From Defluviicoccus sp. (GTDB taxonomy: Bacteria; Pseudomonadota; Alphaproteobacteria; MPNO01), in NCBI GenBank assembly GCA_028820945.1, contig JAPPHW010000325.1:1-9747 (forward strand): DNA of 9,747 nt, written 5' to 3'. This document shows positions 1 through 7,597 of the stretch, piece by piece. The translations under genes and the position numbers were made by a program. The notes below the pieces were generated by a model. That model had not been told where the DNA came from. It saw nothing but the letters and a program-made list of their open reading frames with translations, and did not search any database. The first letter of the stretch is position 1. The number at the start of each line of letters is the position of its first letter.

Positions 1-751
1 TCTGGACCAGATTATCAATTCTGGACCCCTGGCCGATAACCGTGTCGGGACCGGCGCCCCGGTCGATAGTGGAATTCGCACCGACCGTTACGTCGTCTTC
101 GACGATGACTCGGCCGATCTGCGGAATGTCGACATGCGTACCCGACTCGCTTTCCGTTGCGAAACCGAATCCGTCCTCACCGACCCGGACGCCCGCGAAA
201 AGGCGTACCCGCGAGCCTACGATGCAGTGGCCGAGACTGCATCCGGCCCCTATGCGGACATCGTCGCCGATCGTGACGCCTCTTCCGATCACGGTTTGTG
301 GGCCGATGTGGCATCGCGCGCCGATCGAAACATTCGCCTCGACCACCGCGAAATTGTCTATCCGGCAGTCCGGCCCGATCTCGGCCGTCGGGTCGATCGC
401 TACCGTCCGGGCGATCCCCGGATCGACCGCGGGGACGGGATAGAAGGCCCGGCTCACACGGGCGAAAGAGAGATACGGCGTTTCCGTAACCAGCAGCGCC
501 ATGCCGGACGGCGCTTTTCCCGTATCGGACGGTCGAATCAGGCAGGATCCCGCCGTACTGACGCCGAGGCTGTCCGCGTAGCGCCGGTTTTCGAAGAAAC
601 TTACGTCGCGGGGCCCTGCGGCGTGAAGCGGCGCCACGTCTGCCATTTCGCGTTCCGGATCGGCGTTGGCTCCGAGCGTCGCACCGGCGATTTCCGCGAC
701 CGCGCCGAGAGGAAACGGACCGACACGATGGAAAAAGCGGGGATCCGCCAT
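1..751 (-). CDS. lpxD: UDP-3-O-acylglucosamine N-acyltransferase LpxD, 3' end cut by window edge
   Basis: LpxD transfers a 3-hydroxyacyl chain from acyl-ACP to the 2-amino group of UDP-3-O-acyl-glucosamine, the third step of lipid A synthesis, in the cytoplasm. Reading from the ATG at 751-749, 250 codons are open to the window edge. The family is about 340 residues, so roughly 90 C-terminal residues are missing. Seen in order: an N-terminal uridine-binding-type domain (VSFFENRRYA at 50-59, PYLSFARV at 92-99), then left-handed beta-helix hexapeptide repeats from about residue 115 (TAEIGPDC, VSIGARCHIG, VTIGDDVRIGAG). The LpxD hallmarks GEDGFGF (191-197), IPQIGRV (209-215) and TIDRGA (228-233) are present. 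The last visible residues, IDNLVQ (245-250), align just before the catalytic histidine of the family (IAHN), which falls outside the window. The ATG lies 2 bases after the skp stop, so the genes are probably translationally coupled. No clear Shine-Dalgarno is visible. Confidence 0.96.
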   Translation of the reverse strand, partial: MADPRFFHRVGPFPLGAVAEIAGATLGANADPEREMADVAPLHAAGPRDVSFFENRRYADSLGVSTAGSCLIRPSDTGKAPSGMALLVTETPYLSFARVSRAFYPVPAVDPGIARTVAIDPTAEIGPDCRIDNFAVVEANVSIGARCHIGPQTVIGRGVTIGDDVRIGAGCSLGHCIVGSRVRLFAGVRVGEDGFGFATESESGTHVDIPQIGRVIVEDDVTVGANSTIDRGAGPDTVIGQGSRIDNLVQ

Positions 752-753
752 GC

Positions 754-1356
754 TCAGTTGGTCGACTTGGGCGTCTTGTTCTCCGTCGGTTCGGTCGGCT
801 CCAGCTTCACCGATGGCAGGCTTTTGTCGATCCGACGGAGAACCTCGCCGGTTATGTCGAGTTTCTGATCCGCAAGCAAGACGAGGGATTTCGGCAGGAC
901 GATGTCGAATTTACGTTCCTCCGCGATTTTCGCGGCCGCGACCACCAACGACTGTTGAATGGTCCGCATCGCCTTTCCGTAGGCATTGTCGAGTTGTCGC
1001 TTTCGTTGCTGAAAGTCGACCTGGGCCTTGCGCGCGCTCTGCTCGTAGGCATTTCTTCTCTTGGCAAATGCCTGGGGAGACAGGATGGCGCGCTGGCGCT
1101 GCAATTCCTGGCTTGCCTTTCGCAACTCCGCCTCGCGCTTCCGGACGGAGGTCTGATAATTCTTTCTCAATTTCTCGATCTGCGGACGCAGAGCCTTGGA
1201 AGCCTGCGACTCGCGCAGCACTTTCTGAACGTCGACGATGCCGATGGACGGCGATTTATCCTGTGCCGTCGCGAGCGACGACGCTCCGATCGACAGAACT
1301 CCGACCGCGATCACGGGAAGGAGAGCGAAACGCCGAAATATGTTCCTCGGCCGCAT
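754..1356 (-). CDS. skp: Periplasmic chaperone Skp / OmpH family protein
   Basis: A Skp-family protein, which in the family forms a trimeric periplasmic chaperone holding unfolded outer-membrane proteins on their way to the BAM complex. The 200-residue product begins with a signal peptide: a basic start (RPRNIFRR), a hydrophobic core (FALLPVIAVGVLSIGASS), and a likely cleavage at ATA|QDK, about residue 31. The mature part opens with the family signature IGIVDVQKVLRES. A long charged, Gln/Arg/Lys-rich helical stretch follows (about 55-130, expected coiled-coil arms), then the closing segment KFDIVLPKSLVLLADQKLDIT. The tail after about residue 180 is rich in Pro, Glu, Thr and Lys. The product is longer than E. 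coli Skp (161 residues), mostly because of that tail. The start is ambiguous by one codon: a TTG at 1359 immediately precedes the ATG at 1356, and I chose the ATG. It lies 7 bases after the bamA stop, consistent with its role beside BamA. Confidence 0.9.
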   Translation of the reverse strand: MRPRNIFRRFALLPVIAVGVLSIGASSLATAQDKSPSIGIVDVQKVLRESQASKALRPQIEKLRKNYQTSVRKREAELRKASQELQRQRAILSPQAFAKRRNAYEQSARKAQVDFQQRKRQLDNAYGKAMRTIQQSLVVAAAKIAEERKFDIVLPKSLVLLADQKLDITGEVLRRIDKSLPSVKLEPTEPTENKTPKSTN

Positions 1357-1363
1357 CAAGGCG

Positions 1364-3667
1364 CTAGAACCTGGTACCGAAGCTGAACCGGACGAGCTGC
1401 GTGTCGTCGTAATCTTCCTTCTGGATCGGCCATCCCAGATCGATATTCATCGGTCCGATCAAGGACGCCCAAGTCAGCCCCACCCCGGCCGACGCCCGCA
1501 GACTCGAGCGATCCAGAATGCCCGAGACGCTGTCATCCGTGATACCGGTGCTTCCATAGTCCACGAAAGTGCGCGCCCGCATGCCCGCCTCGTTTGGCAA
1601 ACCTACCGGAAACGAAACCGAAATCGTTCCGGCGTAATACCAGTTCCCGCCGACCGCGTCGCCTGTCGCCCGGTCGCGCGGACTCGCGCCCGCGCCGGCG
1701 AATCCTCTCAATTCCCGGGAGCCGATGAGGAACCGGTCGAGAACCCGGACATCGTCGCCGAGCCCGTACACGTAGCCGCCGCCCAGGCCGGCATTTCCGG
1801 TGATGTCATCGGTCAACGGAATGAAGATCGATCCCCTGGCTTCGGTCTTCAGGAACCGTACCGAACCGCCCAGCCCCGCGGCTTCGTGTTCCATGCTGGC
1901 GAGCAGGCCTTCCCGGGGCGAAAATCGGCTGTCCCTGGTGTCGTATTCGACCGTGTGGCTGATGGAGGAGATCACGGAATCCCCTTCCTGCTGCGCGATG
2001 ACCGTCGCGGCATTGGCGGGAACGTCCGTAATGTCGTCCCGGCGCAACGTGTAACGCCAACGCTGGATCAGGTCTTCCCCGAGCGGGTAACCGGCTCGGA
2101 GAGCGAAACCGACGGTTTCCTGGTCGAACGAACTTTCTCTCTGATAGTTTCGTGCCGTCGTGAAGATGTCGAACCCCGCGGCAAGCTTCCGGTCGAGGAA
2201 ATAGGGCTCGGTAAAGTTCAGCTCGATCTGCTGTTCCCGTTGAGCGAGTTGCGCGCGCACCCTGAGATCCTGACCCGTACCGATCAGGTTGCGCTCGCGC
2301 AGCCCGATTTCCGCGAGTCCTCCGACCGCGGTCGAATAGCCGGCGCCGAAGGTGATTTCTCCCGTCGCACGCTCCTTGACGGTGGTCTCGATCACGGTTT
2401 GATCGGGAGCGGAGCCCGGGACGTTCTTGATTTCCACTTCCTCGAAGAAGCCCAGATTGCGCAGATTGCGTCTCGCGCGCCGGACGAAGTCCGTGTTGAA
2501 CACATCGCCTTCGACGAGCCGGAACTCGCGGCGGATCACCCTGTCCTCGGTTCGGAGGTTGCCGCGGATGTCCAGTCTCTCGACGAAGACACGCGGTCCT
2601 TCCTGAATTTCGAAAGTGACGTCGATCAGGCGCTTCGTTCGGTCCCGCTCGATCTTCGATTTCACGTCGACGAAGGCGTAGCCGGCACGTCCCGCGGCGT
2701 CGGTCAGGGCGCTTACCGTTTCTTCCACGTCCCCAGCGCTGTAGAGACCGCCTTCCTCGATCCCGACTTCCTGCTCCACCGCCGCGACGTCGAGGTCTCT
2801 TAACCCCGAGGTCACGCCGATCTTGCCGAACCGGTACGTCTTGCCTTCCTCCACCGTGAAGGTGATGAAGAAAGCGTCTCTGTCGGGGGTCAATTCCGCG
2901 ACGGCGGAGACCACGCGGAAGTCCGCGTAGCCGGCATTGAGATATTTACGGCGCAGCAATTCCCGATCGAACGCCAGACGATCGGGGTCGTAGACATCGC
3001 CGCCGCTGAAGAATGCAAAGAACCCGGTTTCCTTGGTCTGGATGACGTCTCTCAACTCGCCGTCGCTGAATCTCGTGTTGCCGATAAAGGCGATCCGCCG
3101 GACGTCGGTGGGGCTTCCCTCATGGATCTCGAAGATCAAATTGACGCGGTTCTGGGGCAACTGGACGACTTTCGGTACGACCCGGGCCGCGAAACGTCCG
3201 GTGCTCCGGTAGATCTCGATGATCCGGAGCATGTCGTTTTGCACCCGCGAGCGTGTGTACACAACGCGGGGACGCAGGGTGATTTCGTCGCGCAGGATAT
3301 CGTCTTCGATTCGAAGATTACCCTCGAACGCGATCCTGTTGATGATCGGGTTCTCGACGATCTTGACCACGATCCGGTTTGCCTCGCGGCGCAATACGAC
3401 GTCCGCGAACAAACCGGTTTCGAACAGGCGCTTCAGCGAGTCGTCGAGATCGGCGTCGGTGACGGGATCGCCGACCTTGAAAGTCAGATACGACCGGACG
3501 GTTTCGGCTTCGATCCGCTGGGCGCCCTCTACGAGGATCTCGGCGATCGGACCGCCCGCGTTCTGGGCGCGCGAACCGTCCGTCGCCGCCAGGACCATAA
3601 GCACGGCGGCAAACGCACAAATCCGCACGGTAAGCCGTCGAAAGAAACGAAGCACGCCTCGCCTCAT
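1364..3667 (-). CDS. bamA: Outer membrane protein assembly factor BamA
   Basis: BamA is the central Omp85-family subunit of the BAM complex, which folds and inserts beta-barrel proteins into the outer membrane. The product has 767 residues. A signal peptide with an Arg-rich start (RRGVLRFFRRLTVR) and hydrophobic core is probably cleaved near SRA|QN (about residue 34). Five POTRA domains follow, at roughly 40-106, 107-184, 187-275, 278-357 and 359-433. Their repeating markers include ILVEGAQRI (44-52), IAFEGNLRI (112-120), IAFIGNTRF (192-200) and LDIRGNLRTED (365-375). The beta-barrel runs from about 435 to the end, with SRELRGF (650-656) as the conserved loop-6 RGF motif that contacts the barrel interior. 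The last residue is Phe, the usual outer-membrane barrel signature (VRFSFGTRF). The length is normal for the family. The ATG at 3667 is supported by a good Shine-Dalgarno that overlaps the rseP stop. skp follows after 7 bases. A lone Omp85 paralogue such as TamA is unlikely given five POTRA domains and this neighbourhood. Confidence 0.97.
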   Translation of the reverse strand: MRRGVLRFFRRLTVRICAFAAVLMVLAATDGSRAQNAGGPIAEILVEGAQRIEAETVRSYLTFKVGDPVTDADLDDSLKRLFETGLFADVVLRREANRIVVKIVENPIINRIAFEGNLRIEDDILRDEITLRPRVVYTRSRVQNDMLRIIEIYRSTGRFAARVVPKVVQLPQNRVNLIFEIHEGSPTDVRRIAFIGNTRFSDGELRDVIQTKETGFFAFFSGGDVYDPDRLAFDRELLRRKYLNAGYADFRVVSAVAELTPDRDAFFITFTVEEGKTYRFGKIGVTSGLRDLDVAAVEQEVGIEEGGLYSAGDVEETVSALTDAAGRAGYAFVDVKSKIERDRTKRLIDVTFEIQEGPRVFVERLDIRGNLRTEDRVIRREFRLVEGDVFNTDFVRRARRNLRNLGFFEEVEIKNVPGSAPDQTVIETTVKERATGEITFGAGYSTAVGGLAEIGLRERNLIGTGQDLRVRAQLAQREQQIELNFTEPYFLDRKLAAGFDIFTTARNYQRESSFDQETVGFALRAGYPLGEDLIQRWRYTLRRDDITDVPANAATVIAQQEGDSVISSISHTVEYDTRDSRFSPREGLLASMEHEAAGLGGSVRFLKTEARGSIFIPLTDDITGNAGLGGGYVYGLGDDVRVLDRFLIGSRELRGFAGAGASPRDRATGDAVGGNWYYAGTISVSFPVGLPNEAGMRARTFVDYGSTGITDDSVSGILDRSSLRASAGVGLTWASLIGPMNIDLGWPIQKEDYDDTQLVRFSFGTRF

Positions 3668-3677
3668 ACTTTTCCTA
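3668..3677 (-). promoter_or_regulatory. bamA ribosome binding site overlapping the rseP stop codon
   Basis: On the minus strand the junction reads TAGGAAAAGTATG. The AGGA Shine-Dalgarno core (3676-3673) shares two bases with the TAG stop of rseP (3677-3675) and sits 5 bases before the bamA ATG. This decides the bamA start and suggests that ribosomes finishing rseP can reinitiate on bamA. It is among the clearest ribosome binding sites in the window. Confidence 0.75.
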
Positions 3678-4850
3678 TGTCACAAGGCCGACAATGAAGT
3701 CGACGATCCGGAGCTGCAGCAGGTCGTTCCAGGTCACGAATACCATAAGCCCGAGCACCATGGCGATTCCCATACGGTAGCCGTACTCCCGGGCCCGTTC
3801 GCCGAGCGGCCGTCCGGCCACCGCTTCGACCGCATAGAACATCAGATGTCCGCCATCCAGCATCGGGATGGGAAACAGGTTGATCAATCCCAGATTGATC
3901 GACAGCGCCGCGAGGAAGATCAGCATGCTGACCGCGCCGGCCTGCCACACGTCGCCCGAAATCTGTGCGATTCTGAGCGGACCGCCGAGTTCGCTCGTGT
4001 CCCGGGTGCCGGCGAACATCTGACCGAGCGCCTGGAATATGTCGCCGATCATACGGAACATTTCGCCGAAACCGCGAAGCACCGCGGTCGCGGGATCGTG
4101 ACGGACGATGCGGACCCCGCCCCCGCTTCGCGATACGCCGAGGCGGCCGACCTTCCCGTCCCTCGCGGGGCCGTCGGTGAGCCGGACCGTGTCCGGCACC
4201 GCGAACAGCGTGACCGGCTTGCCGTCCCGCTTTACCTCGATCTGGAGCCGCACGCCTGCCGACATGCGGACGATCCGGACGACCTGCTCGAAACGTTCGA
4301 TTTCGGTGCCATCGATGCGGACGATGACGTCGCCGGGTTGGATTCCGGCGCGCGCGGCGGCGCTGCCATCCATTACCGCGGTGACGTTGGCGGGCGTCGA
4401 GCGCTCGCCGACGGTCGCGAAGATGCCGGCGAGGACGATCGCGGCGAACAGGAAATTGGCGAGCGGCCCCGCGAACACGATGGCCGCGCGGCGCCAAAGC
4501 GGCTTGGTATGGAACGAAACCCTGTCCTCTTCCGGGCTTGACCCGGCCTCGCCTTCAGCCTCTCCCGGCGGCGGCGGTAGCATCTCGCCGAACATCTTCA
4601 CGTAGCCGCCGACCGGTATCCAGCTGAGCTTCCAGCGCGTTCCCCGCGAATCGGTCCAGCCGTAAATCTCCGAGCCGAAGCCGACCGAGAACACCTCGAC
4701 CCGCACGCCGCACCAGCGGGCGACGAGGTAGTGGCCCATTTCATGCACGAACACGAGAACGGTGATCGCGACCAGGAACGGGATTACGTAGTCCTGAAGA
4801 AAGGCCAGAAAAAGAAGGGCGATATCCACGCCGGTGCTCAACAGGTCCAT
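3675..4850 (-). CDS. rseP: RseP/MmpA-type site-2 intramembrane zinc metalloprotease
   Basis: A site-2 protease of family M50B, which cuts substrates inside the inner membrane. In Proteobacteria these include anti-sigma factors of the envelope stress response; the Caulobacter homologue MmpA cleaves PodJ. The 391-residue product has an N-terminal transmembrane segment carrying the zinc motif HEMGH (His36, Glu37, His40). The conserved GGYVKMFGE (81-89) follows, then a Pro/Glu-rich cytoplasmic-type linker (91-110), SFHTKPLWRRAAIVFAGP (112-129) leading into the second membrane segment, one PDZ domain (about 153-220, with AGIQPGDVIVRIDG), and the third zinc ligand in NLFPIPMLDGGH (Asp332) within a third membrane segment. 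A final membrane helix is near 360-385. E. coli RseP has two PDZ domains; a single one is common in Alphaproteobacteria. The start is ATG at 4850, 24 bases after the dxr stop, with no recognisable Shine-Dalgarno. No other in-frame ATG, GTG or TTG lies between the dxr TAG and this ATG. It sits directly before bamA, in keeping with envelope surveillance; its substrates cannot be read from this window. Confidence 0.96.
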   Translation of the reverse strand: MDLLSTGVDIALLFLAFLQDYVIPFLVAITVLVFVHEMGHYLVARWCGVRVEVFSVGFGSEIYGWTDSRGTRWKLSWIPVGGYVKMFGEMLPPPPGEAEGEAGSSPEEDRVSFHTKPLWRRAAIVFAGPLANFLFAAIVLAGIFATVGERSTPANVTAVMDGSAAARAGIQPGDVIVRIDGTEIERFEQVVRIVRMSAGVRLQIEVKRDGKPVTLFAVPDTVRLTDGPARDGKVGRLGVSRSGGGVRIVRHDPATAVLRGFGEMFRMIGDIFQALGQMFAGTRDTSELGGPLRIAQISGDVWQAGAVSMLIFLAALSINLGLINLFPIPMLDGGHLMFYAVEAVAGRPLGERAREYGYRMGIAMVLGLMVFVTWNDLLQLRIVDFIVGLVT

Positions 4851-4874
4851 CGGTATCGAGGTGCCGACGCGGCG

Positions 4875-6056
4875 CTAGGCACGCGCGGGCACCGGCTCCA
4901 TCAGCGCTCTGGCGCGTTCGCGCGCGAGCCGGTCCGCTTCGCGCACGTCTTCGAGGCTCCCGACCCCGGTCCCCGAGAACGCCTCGAGAACCGTTTCCAC
5001 TATACGCGCTATGTCGAGAAAGCCGATGCGGCCGTCGAGGAACCGCTCCACCGCTTCTTCGTTGGCGGCATTGAGCACGGTCGGCGCGGCGCCCCCGGCG
5101 ATCAGGGCCTCGCGTGCAAGCCGAAGCGCGGGGAACCGGACCGGATCCGGTTCTTCGAAATCGAGCCTGCCGACGGCGCTGAGGTCGAGTCGGTCGCTCG
5201 GGGTCTTCATCCGTTCGGGCCACGCGAGAGCGTATGAAATGGGAATGCGCATGTCCGGCGTGCCGAGCTGGGCAAGCACCGAACCGTCGACATAGGCGAC
5301 CATCGAATGGATGATCGACTGCGGGTGCACGACGATCTCGATCCGCTCGGCCGGAAGGCCGAACAAATGGTGCGCTTCGATCAGCTCCAGCCCCTTGTTC
5401 ATCATAGTGGCCGAATCGACCGAAATCTTCGCCCCCATGTCCCAGTTCGGATGCGCGACCGCCTCGTCCGGCGTGGCTCGTGCGATGTCGGCGGTCGGCC
5501 AGGTCCGGAACGGCCCGCCGGAAGCGGTCAGCACGATCTTTTCGATCGAGGAGGGCGCGTCGGAGGAGAATACCTGATAGATCGCGTTGTGTTCCGAATC
5601 GACCGGGAGCAACGTCGCCCCGCTTGCCTCTACTTCGCGCATGAACAGGGAACCCGCGCAGACCAGGCATTCCTTGTTGGCCAAACCGACGATCGCGCCC
5701 CGGCTGACGGCGGCGAGCGTGGGCGCGAGCCCGGCGGCTCCGACGATACCCGCCATCGCCCAATCCGAATGCCGAGCGGCCGCCTCGACCAGAGCCTCGG
5801 CGCCGGCGGCGCACTCGATCCCCGTTCCATTCAGCGCGTCCGACAGGGCGCGGTAGCGGGACGGGTCCGCGATGACGGCAAACCCGGCACCGAGCCGTTT
5901 CGCCTGATCCGCCAGAAGCTCGGCGTTCGTGTTGGCGGTCAGCGCGATCACCTCGAACCTGTCCGGTTGCCGCCGGATCAGGTCGATCGTGCTGCAACCG
6001 ATGGAACCGGTGGAACCGAGGATCGTCACCGTTCGCGATGCGCCGGGCGTCACCAT
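4875..6056 (-). CDS. dxr: 1-deoxy-D-xylulose 5-phosphate reductoisomerase
   Basis: Dxr (IspC) converts 1-deoxy-D-xylulose 5-phosphate to 2-C-methyl-D-erythritol 4-phosphate with NADPH and a divalent metal, the committed step of the MEP isoprenoid pathway in the cytosol. The 393-residue length matches the family. Visible motifs: the Rossmann NADPH loop GSTGSIG (14-20), GLANKEC (124-130), metal ligands in PVDSEHNAI (Asp153, Glu155), the substrate-binding SGGPFR (179-184), HPNWDMG (202-208), and MNKGLELIEA (219-228) with Lys221 and the third metal ligand Glu224. The C-terminal helical domain contains NAANEEAVERFL (329-340). The frame stays open far upstream into cdsA, but homology begins just before the TVTILGSTGSIG segment, so the ATG at 6056 is chosen. 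It overlaps the cdsA end by 7 bases (ATGGTGA), and GGGGA sits 7 bases upstream. A GTG at 6053 would shorten it by one residue. Its product feeds the pathway supplying UppS two genes upstream. Confidence 0.97.
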   Translation of the reverse strand: MVTPGASRTVTILGSTGSIGCSTIDLIRRQPDRFEVIALTANTNAELLADQAKRLGAGFAVIADPSRYRALSDALNGTGIECAAGAEALVEAAARHSDWAMAGIVGAAGLAPTLAAVSRGAIVGLANKECLVCAGSLFMREVEASGATLLPVDSEHNAIYQVFSSDAPSSIEKIVLTASGGPFRTWPTADIARATPDEAVAHPNWDMGAKISVDSATMMNKGLELIEAHHLFGLPAERIEIVVHPQSIIHSMVAYVDGSVLAQLGTPDMRIPISYALAWPERMKTPSDRLDLSAVGRLDFEEPDPVRFPALRLAREALIAGGAAPTVLNAANEEAVERFLDGRIGFLDIARIVETVLEAFSGTGVGSLEDVREADRLARERARALMEPVPARA

Positions 6057-6868
6057 GCGAATATCCCCGTATTGCTGGCCAGCACCAGGGCGACCAGCGC
6101 GGGGGCGGTAATCAACATACCGTCGAGCCGGTCGAGTACGCCGCCATGGCCCGGTATCAGGTTGCTCGCGTCCTTCACCCCGAAACGCCGTTTGACGCAG
6201 GAAATCCCGAGATCTCCGGCCTGAGCCGCGACGGCCGCGCTGGCGCCGAGCAGGCACAACAGCCATGGAGTCCGCGCGCCGGTCCACTCGGCGAAAACGA
6301 GTCCCCACACCGCCGCCACCGCGATGGCGCCGAGCAGTCCGGACCAGGTCTTGTGCGGGCTGATCCGAGGAGCAAGCCGGGCGCCGCCCACGAGTCGGCC
6401 GACGGCGAATGCCGCAATATCCGTGATCCAGATCGCGCCGATCAGCCAGAGAGCCGTCTCGAAGCCGTCGGTGGGAAGGCCGCGGAGCCACAGCAGTGCC
6501 GCGCAGGGTACGCCGATTACGATCGGTCCGGCCGAGGTCCAGGCCGGGTGGCTTCGGCGCGAGGCCGCGGCGGCGCAGTAGGCGGCGAGGCTTCCGAGCA
6601 TCAACGCGGCGCTGACGATATCGAAGCGCCGACCCCACGCCGCGACCCCCGCCACCGCGAGACTGAGGATTACCGTCCACCCGCTGAACCCGAAACGATC
6701 TTCGCCGCAAATGCGGTCCCATTCCCAGGCCATGGCGACGGCTGCGACGGTAAGGACGATCTCGATGAAGGGCGATCCGAAATAGAGCGCGAAGAGCGCG
6801 ACCGGCGCCAGCACCAGTGCGGAGAGCGTGCGCTTTCCGAGTTCCGCGCGGCCCAGGCTAACCGACAC
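6050..6868 (-). CDS. cdsA: Phosphatidate cytidylyltransferase (CDP-diglyceride synthase)
   Basis: CdsA is an integral inner-membrane enzyme that makes CDP-diacylglycerol from CTP and phosphatidic acid, the branch point of phospholipid synthesis. The 272-residue product is mostly hydrophobic, with about seven to eight potential membrane segments (for example 15-48, 65-100, 112-129, 139-160, 177-193, 202-216, 253-268). Near the C-terminus it carries a full match to the CdsA family signature at 223-249: SCVKRRFGVKD, then PGHGGVLDRLD, with the paired Asp residues that bind metal and CTP. RISPHKTWSG (168-177), also conserved, precedes it. The start is a GTG at 6868, which lies inside the last codons of uppS (11-base overlap). 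A stop two codons upstream in the same frame rules out an earlier start, and GGA sits 7 bases before it. The gene's end overlaps dxr by 7 bases, so translation of the three genes is probably coupled. Confidence 0.96.
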   Translation of the reverse strand: MSVSLGRAELGKRTLSALVLAPVALFALYFGSPFIEIVLTVAAVAMAWEWDRICGEDRFGFSGWTVILSLAVAGVAAWGRRFDIVSAALMLGSLAAYCAAAASRRSHPAWTSAGPIVIGVPCAALLWLRGLPTDGFETALWLIGAIWITDIAAFAVGRLVGGARLAPRISPHKTWSGLLGAIAVAAVWGLVFAEWTGARTPWLLCLLGASAAVAAQAGDLGISCVKRRFGVKDASNLIPGHGGVLDRLDGMLITAPALVALVLASNTGIFAW

Positions 6869-7592
6869 GGGTCATTCCGAACCGCCGGTCGCGACGATGG
6901 AATTCGCGAAGGGCGACAACGAAATCCTCGCGGGAAAAATCCGGCCAGAGCGTATCCAGGAACACCATCTCGGCATAAGCGCACTGCCACAGAAGGAAAT
7001 TGCTGATCCGCTTTTCTCCGCTGGTGCGGATTACGAGGTCGGGGTCGGGGACGTTCGCCGTAAACAACTCACCGCTCAGCGCAGCTTCGTCTATTTCATC
7101 GGGATCGACCTCGCCGGACACCGCCCGCCGGGCCAGCCGACGCGCGGCCTGCGCGATTTCCTGCCGTCCGCTGTAGCTCAGCGCGATGGTCAGCGTGAGC
7201 CGGGAGTTGAGGCGCGTCCGCTGTTCCGCCATTTGGAGCAGGGCGACGATGTCGTCCGCCAGCCGGGAGCGGTCGCCGATGAAGAGGATCCTGACGCCCT
7301 GGCGGTCGAGCTCTTCGACTTCCTGTCGAAGATAGTGCCGCAAGAGGCCCATCAGGTGCTCGATTTCCCGTGGCGGGCGGTTCCAGTTCTCGTTCGAAAA
7401 CCCGTAGAGCGTCAGGTAGGAGATGCCGAGCTCCGCCGCACTCGTGACCGCGCGCCGGGCCGCCTCCATACCCTCCCGGTGTCCCGCGGCGCGACTCAGG
7501 CCCCGGGATTCGGCCCAGCGCCCGTTGCCGTCCATGATCACCGCGACATGGGTCGGCGGCGCCTCGTCGGCGTATGAGTAGGCGGGCTCCAT
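6858..7592 (-). CDS. uppS: Undecaprenyl diphosphate synthase (cis-prenyltransferase)
   Basis: UppS condenses farnesyl diphosphate with eight isopentenyl units to give the C55 carrier lipid used in peptidoglycan and other envelope glycan synthesis. The 244-residue product matches the family length. Motifs: VAVIMDGNGRWA (16-27) with catalytic Asp21, SRAAGHREG (33-41) with His38, TLYGFSNENWNRP (61-73), SYSGRQEI (139-146), and DLVIRTSGEKRISNFLLWQ (185-203), the isopentenyl diphosphate binding signature, followed by AYAEMVF. The ATG at 7592 is 5 bases after the frr stop, with AGG 10 bases upstream. A TTG overlapping the frr stop, at 7601, would add three residues and is less likely. The frame is open further upstream through frr, but that extension has no relation to the family. 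dxr, in the same cluster, supplies the isoprenoid precursors. Confidence 0.97.
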   Translation of the reverse strand: MEPAYSYADEAPPTHVAVIMDGNGRWAESRGLSRAAGHREGMEAARRAVTSAAELGISYLTLYGFSNENWNRPPREIEHLMGLLRHYLRQEVEELDRQGVRILFIGDRSRLADDIVALLQMAEQRTRLNSRLTLTIALSYSGRQEIAQAARRLARRAVSGEVDPDEIDEAALSGELFTANVPDPDLVIRTSGEKRISNFLLWQCAYAEMVFLDTLWPDFSREDFVVALREFHRRDRRFGMTRVG

Positions 7593-7597
7593 CGCGG

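Noticed and set aside
650..750. Possible new or accessory system hidden between the envelope genes.
   Set aside because: Continuous LpxD translation accounts for all of positions 1-751, and every other stretch is covered by recognised housekeeping genes; no gap exceeds 53 bases.
1945..1965. LRGF in place of VRGF in the BamA loop-6 motif, first read as a deviation (motif encoded within the barrel region).
   Set aside because: The RGF core is intact and a hydrophobic residue at the first position is a tolerated variant in the family; the coordinates given are only an approximate part of the barrel.
1238..2803. A 521-codon open frame on the plus strand opposite bamA and skp.
   Set aside because: It is antisense to a clearly real bamA, resembles no protein I recognise, is Arg/Asp/Val-rich in the way of GC-rich antisense frames, and crosses the skp-bamA junction.
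3219..4541. A 440-codon plus-strand frame across the bamA-rseP junction.
   Set aside because: It is antisense to two conserved genes and to their shared ribosome binding site, has no recognisable domains, and its composition is typical of a shadow frame.
6057..6722. The dxr frame stays open for about 222 more codons upstream, which could be read as a 615-residue protein.
   Set aside because: The extension runs through cdsA in another frame, is Arg/Gly-rich without homology, and Dxr homology begins right after the ATG at 6056.
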